Shown here: piece after piece, positions 7,179 through 13,922 of the stretch
How the letters are laid out: every line of letters starts with the position of its first letter
Position numbering within the stretch: the stretch's first letter is position 1
Assembly (NCBI GenBank): GCA_902797405.1
Contig: CADBSP010000031.1
Location: 1 to 16,076 of the forward strand
Source: an uncultured Eubacteriales bacterium
GTDB taxonomy: Bacteria; Bacillota; Clostridia; Peptostreptococcales; Anaerovoracaceae
DNA: 16,076 nucleotides
Direction: 5' to 3'
The notes under the pieces: generated by a model
Databases searched by the model: none
Told to the model about the DNA's origin: nothing
Seen by the model: the letters and a program-made list of their open reading frames with translations, nothing else
Program-made: the position numbers and the translations under genes

Positions 7179-8210
7179 ATGATTGAAAAAGAGAACTTTA
7201 CAAATAATTCGATATGGGTTTTTGGCGGGGCCAATATAGATGTATGTGGGCACGCCGTAAATGATTTAATTGATTACGATTCCAATATTGGTGAAATAGA
7301 ATTAAGTTATGGCGGGGTTGGGCGAAATATAGCCGAAGCCTGCCTTTTGTTTTTTGATGGTAATGCGGAAACAGATAATTCCATAGTTAACCTCGTGACT
7401 GCGTTTTCAACTGATTATTACGGTAGGCTTCTTCGTCAAGATTGCGAAGAATTAGGAATAGATATAAATCATTCCGTTATTACCGATAGGTATTCAACAT
7501 CGATATATTTGGCAATCCTGGAAAGCCATCATGATATGCGACTCGGCATGAGTGACATGCGTATCCTGAATGAAATGACTAATGAAGTAATCGAAAACGC
7601 ACTTAAACCGGTAAAGCCCGGAGATATCGTTGTTGTAGATTCAAATTTCAATGAAAACCAACTATCTTTAATCGTAAATATTATTGAAGAGAAAAACGCC
7701 AAGTACGCATACGCACATAGTAAGATTAGAATAGCTTCTGACCCCGTAAGTATAAACAAGATTCAAAGGCTAAAACCAATCATCTCTAATCTAAGCTTCT
7801 TCAAACCTAATAGAATTGAATCGGAAGCGCTTACCGGAATTCCAATCGTAGACGAAGAAACAGCAAAAGCAAATCTACTTTGGTTCCTTGAACATGGTGT
7901 AGAGGAGATTATTATAACCATGGCAGAAAAGGGTGTCTTGCTGGGATATAAGGTGGACAGCACTTATTCCTTGGAATGGTATACCCATAGAGTAATTGAA
8001 TTGGAAAATGCAAACGGTGGAGGGGACAGTTTCAAAGGTGCATATTTATCTCAGCGAATCAAGGGCGTGCCACCAAAGGACGCTATTAAGTTCGCGATAG
8101 GTGCGGCCGTCTTAACGATTGAAACACCATCAAACAATCGCCGCAGCCTGAATTCGAAAATGGTTCACTCGTCTAAAGAAAACCTTCAGATAACCATTAA
8201 GCAATTATAA
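7179..8210 (+). CDS. psuK: PfkB-family sugar kinase, probable pseudouridine kinase
   Basis: The ribokinase-like fold is shown by WVFGGANIDVCG at the N-terminus, SYGGVGRNIAEA (45-54), SDMRILNEMT (125-134, resembling the NDM segment of PsuK), FFKPNRIESEALTGI (207-221) and the ATP/anion-hole motif NANGGGDSFKGAYL with catalytic base D283. The usual GAGD is GGGD here. Pseudouridine kinase phosphorylates pseudouridine at 5'-O, giving the PsuG substrate; placement directly after psuG supports this over other PfkB sugars. It is 343 residues, against roughly 310 for E. coli-type PsuK. There is no Shine-Dalgarno site before ATG 7179, and the family N-terminus leaves no room for a later start, so initiation looks weak or unusual. 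A 240-nt repeat-rich gap separates it from psuG, so it may have its own promoter. Confidence 0.85.
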   Translation: MIEKENFTNNSIWVFGGANIDVCGHAVNDLIDYDSNIGEIELSYGGVGRNIAEACLLFFDGNAETDNSIVNLVTAFSTDYYGRLLRQDCEELGIDINHSVITDRYSTSIYLAILESHHDMRLGMSDMRILNEMTNEVIENALKPVKPGDIVVVDSNFNENQLSLIVNIIEEKNAKYAYAHSKIRIASDPVSINKIQRLKPIISNLSFFKPNRIESEALTGIPIVDEETAKANLLWFLEHGVEEIIITMAEKGVLLGYKVDSTYSLEWYTHRVIELENANGGGDSFKGAYLSQRIKGVPPKDAIKFAIGAAVLTIETPSNNRRSLNSKMVHSSKENLQITIKQL

Positions 8211-8229
8211 ATCATTTTTATTAATGATT

Positions 8230-8374
8230 CCTCAGTATTCTAATTAACAATAGATTCCAAGGTGCAGAATTCAAAAAATGAAATCTGCACCGGTGCAAAA
8301 TCTAAAAATCGGATTTTGCACCTCAGAATTCTATTCAATGATAGATCTCGGGTGAAGAATAAAAAAACGAAACA
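8230..8374 (+). repeat. Decayed direct duplication in the convergent gap
   Basis: About 55 nt starting CCTCAGTATTCTA (8230) recur from CCTCAGAATTCTA (8321), roughly 90 nt later. Shared blocks are CCTCAG-ATTCTA, ATAGAT, GGTG-AGAAT and AAAAAA-GAAA. The second copy runs into the terminator at 8374. Identity is roughly 75% by eye with small gaps. Confidence 0.55.
8261..8322. repeat. Two adjacent 31-bp palindromes
   Basis: Unit 1 (8261-8291) pairs GGTGCAGA with TCTGCACC, then TTC/GAA after one mismatch. Unit 2 (8292-8322) pairs GGTGCAAAATC with GATTTTGCACC, a perfect 11-bp stem. Both are exactly 31 bp, share the ends GGTGCA and TGCACC, and meet at TGCACCGGTGCA, itself a palindrome. The form recalls short palindromic intergenic elements. 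Neither is followed by a T run, so they are poor terminators by themselves. Confidence 0.75.
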
Positions 8375-8399
8375 AAACCGCCGATTGCTCGGCGGTTTT
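8374..8399. terminator. Bidirectional terminator between PfkB kinase and ABC permease
   Basis: AAAACCGCCGA and TCGGCGGTTTT form a perfect 11-bp stem around loop TTGC. On the - strand the stem is followed by a T-rich tail (TTTTGTTTCGTTTTTTT), ideal for ending the transporter transcript. On the + strand only TTTTG follows, still adequate for the kinase transcript. Confidence 0.85.
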
Positions 8400-8473
8400 G
8401 TGCATCTTTGGAACCTAAGTAGGTTGTTGTATTTTGACTCTGTCCGATCCAGGTAATCAATGTTTCCCAGTGT

Positions 8474-9415
8474 TTATCTGGAGCCTTTGTCGTACGGTAT
8501 ACCTTCGGCTTTTGGTGCTCTGGAATTCTTGGATGTGAATGCCAGAATGATTAAAGAGAAGATATATGGCATCATATTGTATACTGTGGACGGTATTCCC
8601 ATAGATGCGAGGAAGGGGAATCCTGTGTATACATTCGACAATGCTCTGAAGAATCCAAACAGGATAGCTGCAAGAGCAATTCTATGTGGTTTCCACTGAC
8701 CAAAGATCATTACGGCCAGCGACAAGAAGCCGAATCCGGCAACACCCATGTCGAATTTCCACTCGGATACGCCGGCAGTGATATAGACTATACCACCGAG
8801 TCCACCTAAGAAGCCTGAAATCAAAACTCCAGCCCAACGCATCTTATATACGTTGATACCGACAGAGTCAGCAGCTTGTGGATTTTCTCCGCAAGCCTGA
8901 AGTCTTAGTCCGAACCTGGTCTTATATAGAATCACGTAAGATGCTATCAAGCAGATTACTGCCATCAGCATGAACCAGTTAAACTCAAAACTTCCGAAAT
9001 AATGCAGGAAGGCTTTCTTTTGCTGTATGTACTGAACGGATGTCGATACATTATCAGGATTCTCAGCAGTATTAAGAGCTCTTACAAATACCGTAGCGGC
9101 AGCAGTCGCAAGAAGGTTCATTGCGGTTCCTATTAGAGTCTGATCAGCCTTGAAGTTGATGCTTGCTACTGCCAAGAGTATTGAATAGAGAACACCAACC
9201 AGGATGGAGACTATCGTTGTCATTAGTATAATCATTATAGCCGGGGTAGAAGGATCCATGGAACGCATTGTGATAGCGCCTCCCAGGGCTCCCATTACCA
9301 TGATTCCTTCCAGTCCCAGGTTGATAACTCCGGAATGTTCGGAGAAGCATCCTCCCAGGGCAACTAGACAAAGCACAGAGGCGAATATGATTGTATATTG
9401 CAATAATAGTATCAT
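8474..9415 (-). CDS. Nucleoside-type ABC transporter permease (second permease, NupQ/YufQ-like)
   Basis: The 313-residue integral membrane protein belongs to the BPD_transp_2 permeases used by BMP-linked nucleoside importers. It opens with a hydrophobic helix and CFSEHSGVINLGLEGIMVMGALGGAI, the conserved loop of this subfamily; further on are RFGLRLQACGENPQAADSVGIN (the cytoplasmic coupling region) and GFLGGLGGIVYITAG. Around eight to ten membrane helices are visible as Leu/Ile/Val/Ala-rich runs. The start codon overlaps the stop of the upstream permease (TAATG), with GGGAGG 9 nt upstream inside that gene, so the two are translationally coupled. It is the last gene of the transporter operon and ends 75 nt before the bidirectional terminator. 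The substrate cannot be read from the sequence. Confidence 0.92.
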   Translation of the reverse strand: MILLLQYTIIFASVLCLVALGGCFSEHSGVINLGLEGIMVMGALGGAITMRSMDPSTPAIMIILMTTIVSILVGVLYSILLAVASINFKADQTLIGTAMNLLATAAATVFVRALNTAENPDNVSTSVQYIQQKKAFLHYFGSFEFNWFMLMAVICLIASYVILYKTRFGLRLQACGENPQAADSVGINVYKMRWAGVLISGFLGGLGGIVYITAGVSEWKFDMGVAGFGFLSLAVMIFGQWKPHRIALAAILFGFFRALSNVYTGFPFLASMGIPSTVYNMMPYIFSLIILAFTSKNSRAPKAEGIPYDKGSR

Positions 9416-10704
9416 TACTTTTCACCTCCCATTTCCTTTGCTACATCAGTAGCTTCGACAATTGTTTCTTCTGCTGCATCTGCGACTTCTGCAATTGTAT
9501 TATCTACAGCGTCAGCGGCTTTTGTAATAGTTTCTTCTGCTGCATCTGCGACTTTAGCAGTTGTTTCTGAGTGTTCTTCAATAACATTTCCGGTTACCTT
9601 GGATGTTTCCGGTTGTTTCTTATTCAAATAATTATTGAATGCGAATTTAAAGAAGAATACAAATCCGCAGAGATAAATGATGATTGATGAAATCAGGTCT
9701 GAAATCTGTGATGGATAAACCGACTTATCTATCAAAGCTCCGCCATCCGTAATGTTCTGTATAAAGAATGAGGCGAAGATTGTTCCTATAGGATGGAGAC
9801 CTCCCAGGAAGGTTGCGGCGATTCCGTTAAATCCCATTCCTGGAACTGAAGTCTGAGTTGTGGACCATTCCTGATAACCTGTGAGGAAGAGGAAGGATGC
9901 ACCGATTCCAGCCAGAGCACCACCAATTGCCAGGGTTATGATGATGTTTTTCTTTTCCTTCATACCAGCATATCTGGCGGCTTCTTTATTAAATCCTGTA
10001 GCTCTGAGTTCGTATCCGAATTTGGTTTTGCTAAGCACGATCCAAATCACTATAGCAAAGACAATCGACAGTGTAATCGCAATTGTTGCGGTATTGTTAT
10101 TTGCGAATAATTTACCCATAATTCCTCGGGGAAGGAGGGCGTCAGGATTACCTGATGAAAGCCTTACAGTATATGGACTGCTTGGGTCCTTGGCCTTTCC
10201 CTTTGATAGAAGGGTATTTGTCATGTAAAGCATAATCCAGTTCAGCATGATGCCTGAAATTACTTCATTAACATTTCTATAAGCCTTTAGGAATCCGGAA
10301 ATAGCACCGATCAAAGCTCCTGCACATGCGGAGAATATCAGGCATAAATACCAAGGCATTCCGAAGACCAGTGCGCAGTAGAGACCTGCACATGCTCCGG
10401 CTTCATACTGACCTGCAGCACCGATATTAAATAGACCAACCTTATAGCAAAAGCATATTGACAGGGCGCACATAAGGAGAGGCGCTGTCTTAGCTAGAGT
10501 ATTACCAAGTGCCTTTATTTGAGCAGCTTGGCTGGATCTGGTAAAGAAGTTAAGCAAAATAGTCTTTATGGATTCTCCGGCTCCAGATGGGTTGATTATC
10601 AGAAGAACGACGTATCCAATAAGTAGTCCTAGCACAATGCAGAGCAGGGAGGCGATTATCGCCTGGAAAGAAGGATTCTTTAGTACACTTTTCTTTTCAT
10701 TCAT
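9415..10704 (-). CDS. Nucleoside-type ABC transporter permease (first permease, NupP/YufP-like) with repeat tail
   Basis: At 429 residues it is longer than usual (about 350-370). The core is typical of the BPD_transp_2 family: an N-terminal helix with FQAIIASLLCIVLGLLIGY, then FNIGAAGQYEAGACAGLYCAL, NEVISGIMLNWIMLY, KFGYELRATGFNKEAARYAGM (coupling loop) and GMGFNGIAATFLGGLHPIG. After the last helix (about residue 360) comes a hydrophilic tail, much of which is four 11-residue repeats (384-427). The tail should lie on the cytoplasmic side. The start overlaps the ATPase stop by one base (TAATG) with AAGGAGTG upstream. It forms a heterodimeric channel with the following permease. Confidence 0.92.
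   Translation of the reverse strand: MNEKKSVLKNPSFQAIIASLLCIVLGLLIGYVVLLIINPSGAGESIKTILLNFFTRSSQAAQIKALGNTLAKTAPLLMCALSICFCYKVGLFNIGAAGQYEAGACAGLYCALVFGMPWYLCLIFSACAGALIGAISGFLKAYRNVNEVISGIMLNWIMLYMTNTLLSKGKAKDPSSPYTVRLSSGNPDALLPRGIMGKLFANNNTATIAITLSIVFAIVIWIVLSKTKFGYELRATGFNKEAARYAGMKEKKNIIITLAIGGALAGIGASFLFLTGYQEWSTTQTSVPGMGFNGIAATFLGGLHPIGTIFASFFIQNITDGGALIDKSVYPSQISDLISSIIIYLCGFVFFFKFAFNNYLNKKQPETSKVTGNVIEEHSETTAKVADAAEETITKAADAVDNTIAEVADAAEETIVEATDVAKEMGGEK
9424..9555 (-). repeat. Four 11-residue repeats in the permease C-terminal tail
   Basis: The tail reads KVADAAEETIT, KAADAVDNTIA, EVADAAEETIV, EATDVAKEMGG, four units of 33 bp. Units 1 and 3 are almost identical in DNA (GTCGCAGATGCAGCAGAAGA shared), suggesting a 66-bp duplication. 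Eleven-residue Ala/Glu/Lys repeats normally form amphipathic helices, as in LEA-like or apolipoprotein segments. Confidence 0.85.
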
Positions 10705-12338
10705 TATGCATCACTCCTTTCCGCATTATTATCTGTTTCAGTATCTATTTTTTCATGTCTGGATGTATCCAGCACTTCAGATTCTTCAACTTCACTAGTA
10801 CCGGCGTCTACGATTTTATTGCGTTTGGCGCCAGCCATGTAGAGACCTAATTCCTCGACAGTTGTCTTCTTTGGATCAAGTTCGCCAACGAGTTCACCTT
10901 CATACATAACAAGGATTCTGTCGGGAACATTCATAACCTCTTCCAGTTCAAGGGAGATGAGAAGAACAGCTTTACCGGAATCTCTTTCATTAATAAGATT
11001 TCTGTGAACACCTTCTATTGCCCCAACATCTAAGCCACGAGTAGGTTGGACAGCGACCAAAAGGTCATGGGCCTTATCGAGTTCTCTGGCGATAATTGCC
11101 TTTTGCTGGTTTCCTCCGGACATTGCTCTAGCGATTGTTGTGGAGCCTTGTCCTGATCTGACATCATAGTTTTTCTCAAGCTCTCCGGAATAATCTCTTA
11201 TACTTTTCTTCTTCAAAAATCCGGAACCAGAGGAGAAGTCGCTTTCGTAGTATCTCTGAAGAACCATATTGTAATCCAAAGGATAATCCAGAACCAATCC
11301 GTGTTTATGTCTATCCTCAGGTATGTGGCTCATGTGTCTACTTCTTTTACGAATGGAATGGCGTGAAATATCCTCGCCGGAAAGGAGGATTTTACCTTCA
11401 ACTAAAGGTTCCAGTCCCGTAAGTCCATATACAAATTCCGTCTGTCCATTACCGTCGATACCTGCGATACAAACTATTTCTCCGGCTCTAACCTTTAGGC
11501 TAACATTCCTTACGGCGTTGTTTGCATGTAGCTTGGAGGCTACGCTCATATTCTCAATTTCCAAAACAACTTTGCCGGGATTAGCAGGCTTTTTATCGAC
11601 TACCATTTGAACATCACGGCCAACCATCATTCTGGAAAGCTCTTCTTTGGTTGTGTTTTTAACCTCAACTGTACCGACGTATTTTCCACGACGAAGAACC
11701 GTAACTCTGTCTGCAACTTCCATGATTTCATTTAATTTATGGGAGATGAAGAGTATGGATTTACCCTCGGCAGCAAGGTTCTTCATGATGACCATAAGTT
11801 CATCAATTTCCTGAGGGGTGAGAACTGCGGTAGGCTCATCAAAGATCAAAATCTCATTATCTCTATAGAGCATCTTTAGAATCTCGGTTCTTTGCTGCAT
11901 GCCGACCGTAATGTCTTCAATCTTAGCGTCAGGGTTAACAAGAAGTCCATATCGTTCGGACAATTCCTTTACCTTGGTTCTGGCTTCATCCATCTGAAGG
12001 ATGCCACCCTTGGTAGTCTCTACGCCGAGGATGATATTTTCCAAAACCGTAAAGCATTGAACGAGCTTAAAATGCTGGTGTACCATTCCGATACCCAGGT
12101 CATTGGCGTCATTCGGGTCTTTAATTGTTACTTCTTTTCCGTCCTTTTTTATGACACCTTCTTCGGCTTGATATAAACCAAAGAGGACGGACATTAGAGT
12201 GGATTTGCCGGCACCGTTTTCCCCGAGAAGGGCATGGATTTCGCCTTTTTTAAGCTGTAATGTGATGTTATCGTTAGCGATGATGCCGGGGAATCGTTTG
12301 GTGATGTTAAGCATTTCTATAGCATAGGGGCTATCCAT
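10704..12338 (-). CDS. Nucleoside-type ABC transporter ATPase with two ABC domains (NupO/YufO-like)
   Basis: I start at ATG 12338, 9 nt after GGAGG, giving 544 residues; the ATG at 12377 would add 13 residues with no ribosome site. Domain 1 is complete: Walker A GENGAGKST (39-47), Q-loop VHQHF, signature region VGMQQRTEIL, Walker B ILIFDEPTA with E168, and H200. Domain 2 is degenerate: GIDGNGQTE replaces Walker A, MSGGNQQKAIIAREL is the signature, the Walker B glutamate is Gln (VAVQPTRGLD), and no H-loop histidine is present (ISLELEE). One live and one dead site is normal for RbsA/YufO-type double ATPases. The last 35 residues form an acidic tail. The stop overlaps the permease start. A terminator and promoter separate it from the BMP gene. 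Confidence 0.94.
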   Translation of the reverse strand: MDSPYAIEMLNITKRFPGIIANDNITLQLKKGEIHALLGENGAGKSTLMSVLFGLYQAEEGVIKKDGKEVTIKDPNDANDLGIGMVHQHFKLVQCFTVLENIILGVETTKGGILQMDEARTKVKELSERYGLLVNPDAKIEDITVGMQQRTEILKMLYRDNEILIFDEPTAVLTPQEIDELMVIMKNLAAEGKSILFISHKLNEIMEVADRVTVLRRGKYVGTVEVKNTTKEELSRMMVGRDVQMVVDKKPANPGKVVLEIENMSVASKLHANNAVRNVSLKVRAGEIVCIAGIDGNGQTEFVYGLTGLEPLVEGKILLSGEDISRHSIRKRSRHMSHIPEDRHKHGLVLDYPLDYNMVLQRYYESDFSSGSGFLKKKSIRDYSGELEKNYDVRSGQGSTTIARAMSGGNQQKAIIARELDKAHDLLVAVQPTRGLDVGAIEGVHRNLINERDSGKAVLLISLELEEVMNVPDRILVMYEGELVGELDPKKTTVEELGLYMAGAKRNKIVDAGTSEVEESEVLDTSRHEKIDTETDNNAERSDA

Positions 12339-12386
12339 AAACAATTTCCTCCGAACAAATATTAAAAGAATTAACACAATTAAGTA

Positions 12387-12415
12387 ATTATATCACAAAT
12401 ATTCCGAATATTGAA
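12387..12415 (-). promoter_or_regulatory. Promoter for the ATPase-permease genes
   Basis: On the - strand TTCAAT (12415-12410) and TATAAT (12392-12387) are 17 nt apart, and TGA directly before the -10 makes it an extended -10. The start would be near 12380, about 40 nt before the ATPase ATG. It lies just after the terminator that follows the lipoprotein gene. Confidence 0.6.
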
Positions 12416-12447
12416 TTCCATATTTTGATAATTGAGAAAAAGTTAAC

Positions 12448-12478
12448 AAAAAAAGGGATGGCTCTTTGAAGCCATCCC
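12448..12478 (-). terminator. Intercistronic terminator after the BMP lipoprotein gene
   Basis: On the - strand GGGATGGCT pairs perfectly with AGCCATCCC around a 6-nt loop, followed by seven T. It should end or strongly reduce the lipoprotein transcript before the ATPase gene, giving excess binding protein over membrane parts. Confidence 0.88.
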
Positions 12479-12498
12479 GATTCGTCATTAAATTCTTC

Positions 12499-12542
12499 AT
12501 CAGGGTGGGGAAGCCCCAGCTCCTGATACAGATTGTGTATCA
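12499..12542 (-). other. Overlapping hairpins in the 3' UTR of the BMP gene
   Basis: Directly after the stop, RNA can form TGATACA/TGTATCA (12542-12524, 5-nt loop) or a longer hairpin of ATCAGG/CCTGAT with inner TGGGG/CCCCA (12527-12499). The two share bases 12524-12527, so the full stems cannot form together. They precede the terminator by about 20 nt. A role in mRNA stability or conditional termination is only inferred. Confidence 0.5.
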
Positions 12543-12550
12543 AAGACTTA

Positions 12551-13765
12551 TTAGCCCTTGATTGTTCCCTGATGCTCAACCTTAACTGTCTGAGTCTGAG
12601 GTGATGCAGAACCATCAGCAGGAACGCTGTCTGTGGAATCATCAACTGTACGTGTTCCGTTGAAGAGTTCGCCAACCAATGCCTTATAGTCATCAGCTGT
12701 GAATCCATCAGCAAACTGTGTTGTTTCTGGAAGCTGTACGTAGTTGAGTGTTGGATCTTCGGATACGAGACCGAGTGTCTGAATCTGACCCTTGTAGGAA
12801 TCCCATTCGCCTGCCTGGATTGCACCAAGGAGGGTATGTACTGTAGGAGCAAGACCCTTCATAGCGGATGTTACTGTCATTCCGGCACCGTAGCCACCGT
12901 CGATTATAGCAGCCTGGTCAACGTCAACACCGATAACCTTGCCGCCTGTTTTTGCTGCAGCTTCAGCTGCAGATGTGAAGATACCACCGCCGCAAGCGAA
13001 TACGCATTCTGTACCTGCGCTGTACCATGTGTCCATAGCAGCTGTGATGTCAGCATCGCCGAAGAACTGTCCGCCATAAACGTACTTTATTTCTACGCCG
13101 CTTACACCATTTTCCTGTGCAGCTGCATCAGCACCCTGAACGAATCCGTAACCATAGCGCTGTACTGCAGGAACTGCCATACCACCGAGGAATCCAAGCT
13201 TTGTATAGCCGAGCTTTACAGCTGCATAACCAGCCATATAGCCAGCAAGCTCTTCCTTATAAACTGCGCTGAATACGTTGTCAGCATTGAATTCTCTGGC
13301 GCCATATGCTGTGAGGTCGCCTTCACTTACGTCCAATGCAACGAACTTTGTGTCAGGATAGAGGGGAGCAACCTGATAAATAGCTTCTGCAAATGCGTAA
13401 CCAGGCATTACGATTACGTTGTATCCATCTTCAATTGCTTCTTCGATTGAAGAGATACGGTCAGCATCAGCATCTGTTGCAGGCTTTTTGTAGGTGAATT
13501 CTACACCGTTTGCATCGCAGTATGCTTTGCAGGCTTCATATGTTGTCTGGTTGAAGGACTGGTCAGTGATGTCACCGTAGTCTGTAACCATTGCAACCTT
13601 CATGTCGCCGGCTTCAGCTGTTTCTGCTTCTGTCTCAGTTTCTGTTTCAGCTTCTGTTGTTTCAGTAGCATTGTCTGCTGCAGGTTCTTCAGTCTTCTTT
13701 CCACAAGCAAAGAGTGAGAATGCAAGCATAAAGATTAATGCTACTACAAATACTTTCTTCTTCAT
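12551..13765 (-). CDS. BMP-family nucleoside-binding lipoprotein of the ABC importer
   Basis: The 404-residue protein has a lipoprotein signal peptide (MKKKVFVVALIFMLAFSLFAC; lipobox LFAC with Cys21), then a Glu/Thr-rich tether (about 26-53), then a BMP/PnrA-type binding domain starting KVAMVTDYGDITDQSFNQTTYEA. Conserved elements include NVIVMPGYAFAEAI, FVALDVSEGD, LGFLGGMAVPAVQRYGYGFVQGA, CVFACGGGIF and VIGVDVDQA. BMP proteins bind purine or general nucleosides and pass them to YufO/P/Q-type channels; the three downstream genes supply these. AAGGAGG lies 13 nt before the ATG, a long spacing. The gene has its own promoter (13839-13811) and terminator (12478-12448). The ligand cannot be told from sequence; PsuG and a PfkB kinase nearby make pseudouridine a candidate. 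Confidence 0.93.
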   Translation of the reverse strand: MKKKVFVVALIFMLAFSLFACGKKTEEPAADNATETTEAETETETEAETAEAGDMKVAMVTDYGDITDQSFNQTTYEACKAYCDANGVEFTYKKPATDADADRISSIEEAIEDGYNVIVMPGYAFAEAIYQVAPLYPDTKFVALDVSEGDLTAYGAREFNADNVFSAVYKEELAGYMAGYAAVKLGYTKLGFLGGMAVPAVQRYGYGFVQGADAAAQENGVSGVEIKYVYGGQFFGDADITAAMDTWYSAGTECVFACGGGIFTSAAEAAAKTGGKVIGVDVDQAAIIDGGYGAGMTVTSAMKGLAPTVHTLLGAIQAGEWDSYKGQIQTLGLVSEDPTLNYVQLPETTQFADGFTADDYKALVGELFNGTRTVDDSTDSVPADGSASPQTQTVKVEHQGTIKG

Positions 13766-13810
13766 CTTAATTAATTCGCCTCCTTAATAATCATAAAAAC
13801 TATCTCGTAC

Positions 13811-13839
13811 ATTTTAGACGGCAAATGTGAAAAAAGCAA
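13811..13839 (-). promoter_or_regulatory. Promoter of the BMP lipoprotein gene
   Basis: On the - strand TTGCTT (13839-13834) and TAAAAT (13816-13811) have a 17-nt spacer. Start would be near 13804, leaving a leader of about 40 nt that holds AAGGAGG. The leader is too short for a purine riboswitch. Confidence 0.65.
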
Positions 13840-13884
13840 GTAGGTTTTTTGAATTCTTTTTAATTCTTTTTATGGCTGTTAAAC

Positions 13885-13913
13885 TTGATAGAAAATACCT
13901 TTTGATATATAAT
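13885..13913 (+). promoter_or_regulatory. Promoter of the phosphosugar mutase gene, very close to its ATG
   Basis: TTGATA (13885-13890), a 17-nt spacer and a perfect TATAAT (13908-13913) form a near-consensus housekeeping promoter. The expected start, about 7 nt after the -10, is 13919-13921, only 2-4 nt before ATG 13923. Confidence 0.65.
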
Positions 13914-13922
13914 TTTGTAGTT

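Noticed and set aside
8262..8456. A 64-codon + strand open frame in the convergent gap
   Set aside because: It runs through both palindromes and the terminator stem and has no ribosome site.
12388..12852. A 154-codon - strand open frame across the end of the BMP gene and its terminator
   Set aside because: It is an alternate frame of the BMP gene and would pass through a perfect terminator; the protein has no recognisable features.
12836..13450. A 204-codon + strand open frame rich in Cys and Ser opposite the BMP gene
   Set aside because: It is antisense to a clear lipoprotein gene; the Cys-rich composition is the mirror of Ala/Thr/Gly codons, and it has no ribosome site or family likeness.
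13766..13840. A purine-type riboswitch before the BMP gene
   Set aside because: The predicted leader is only about 40 nt and shows no matching conserved core.
13827..13922. GTG 13827 as start of the mutase gene
   Set aside because: It would overlap the BMP promoter, precede the strong mutase promoter, and add a hydrophobic leader not seen in this enzyme family.
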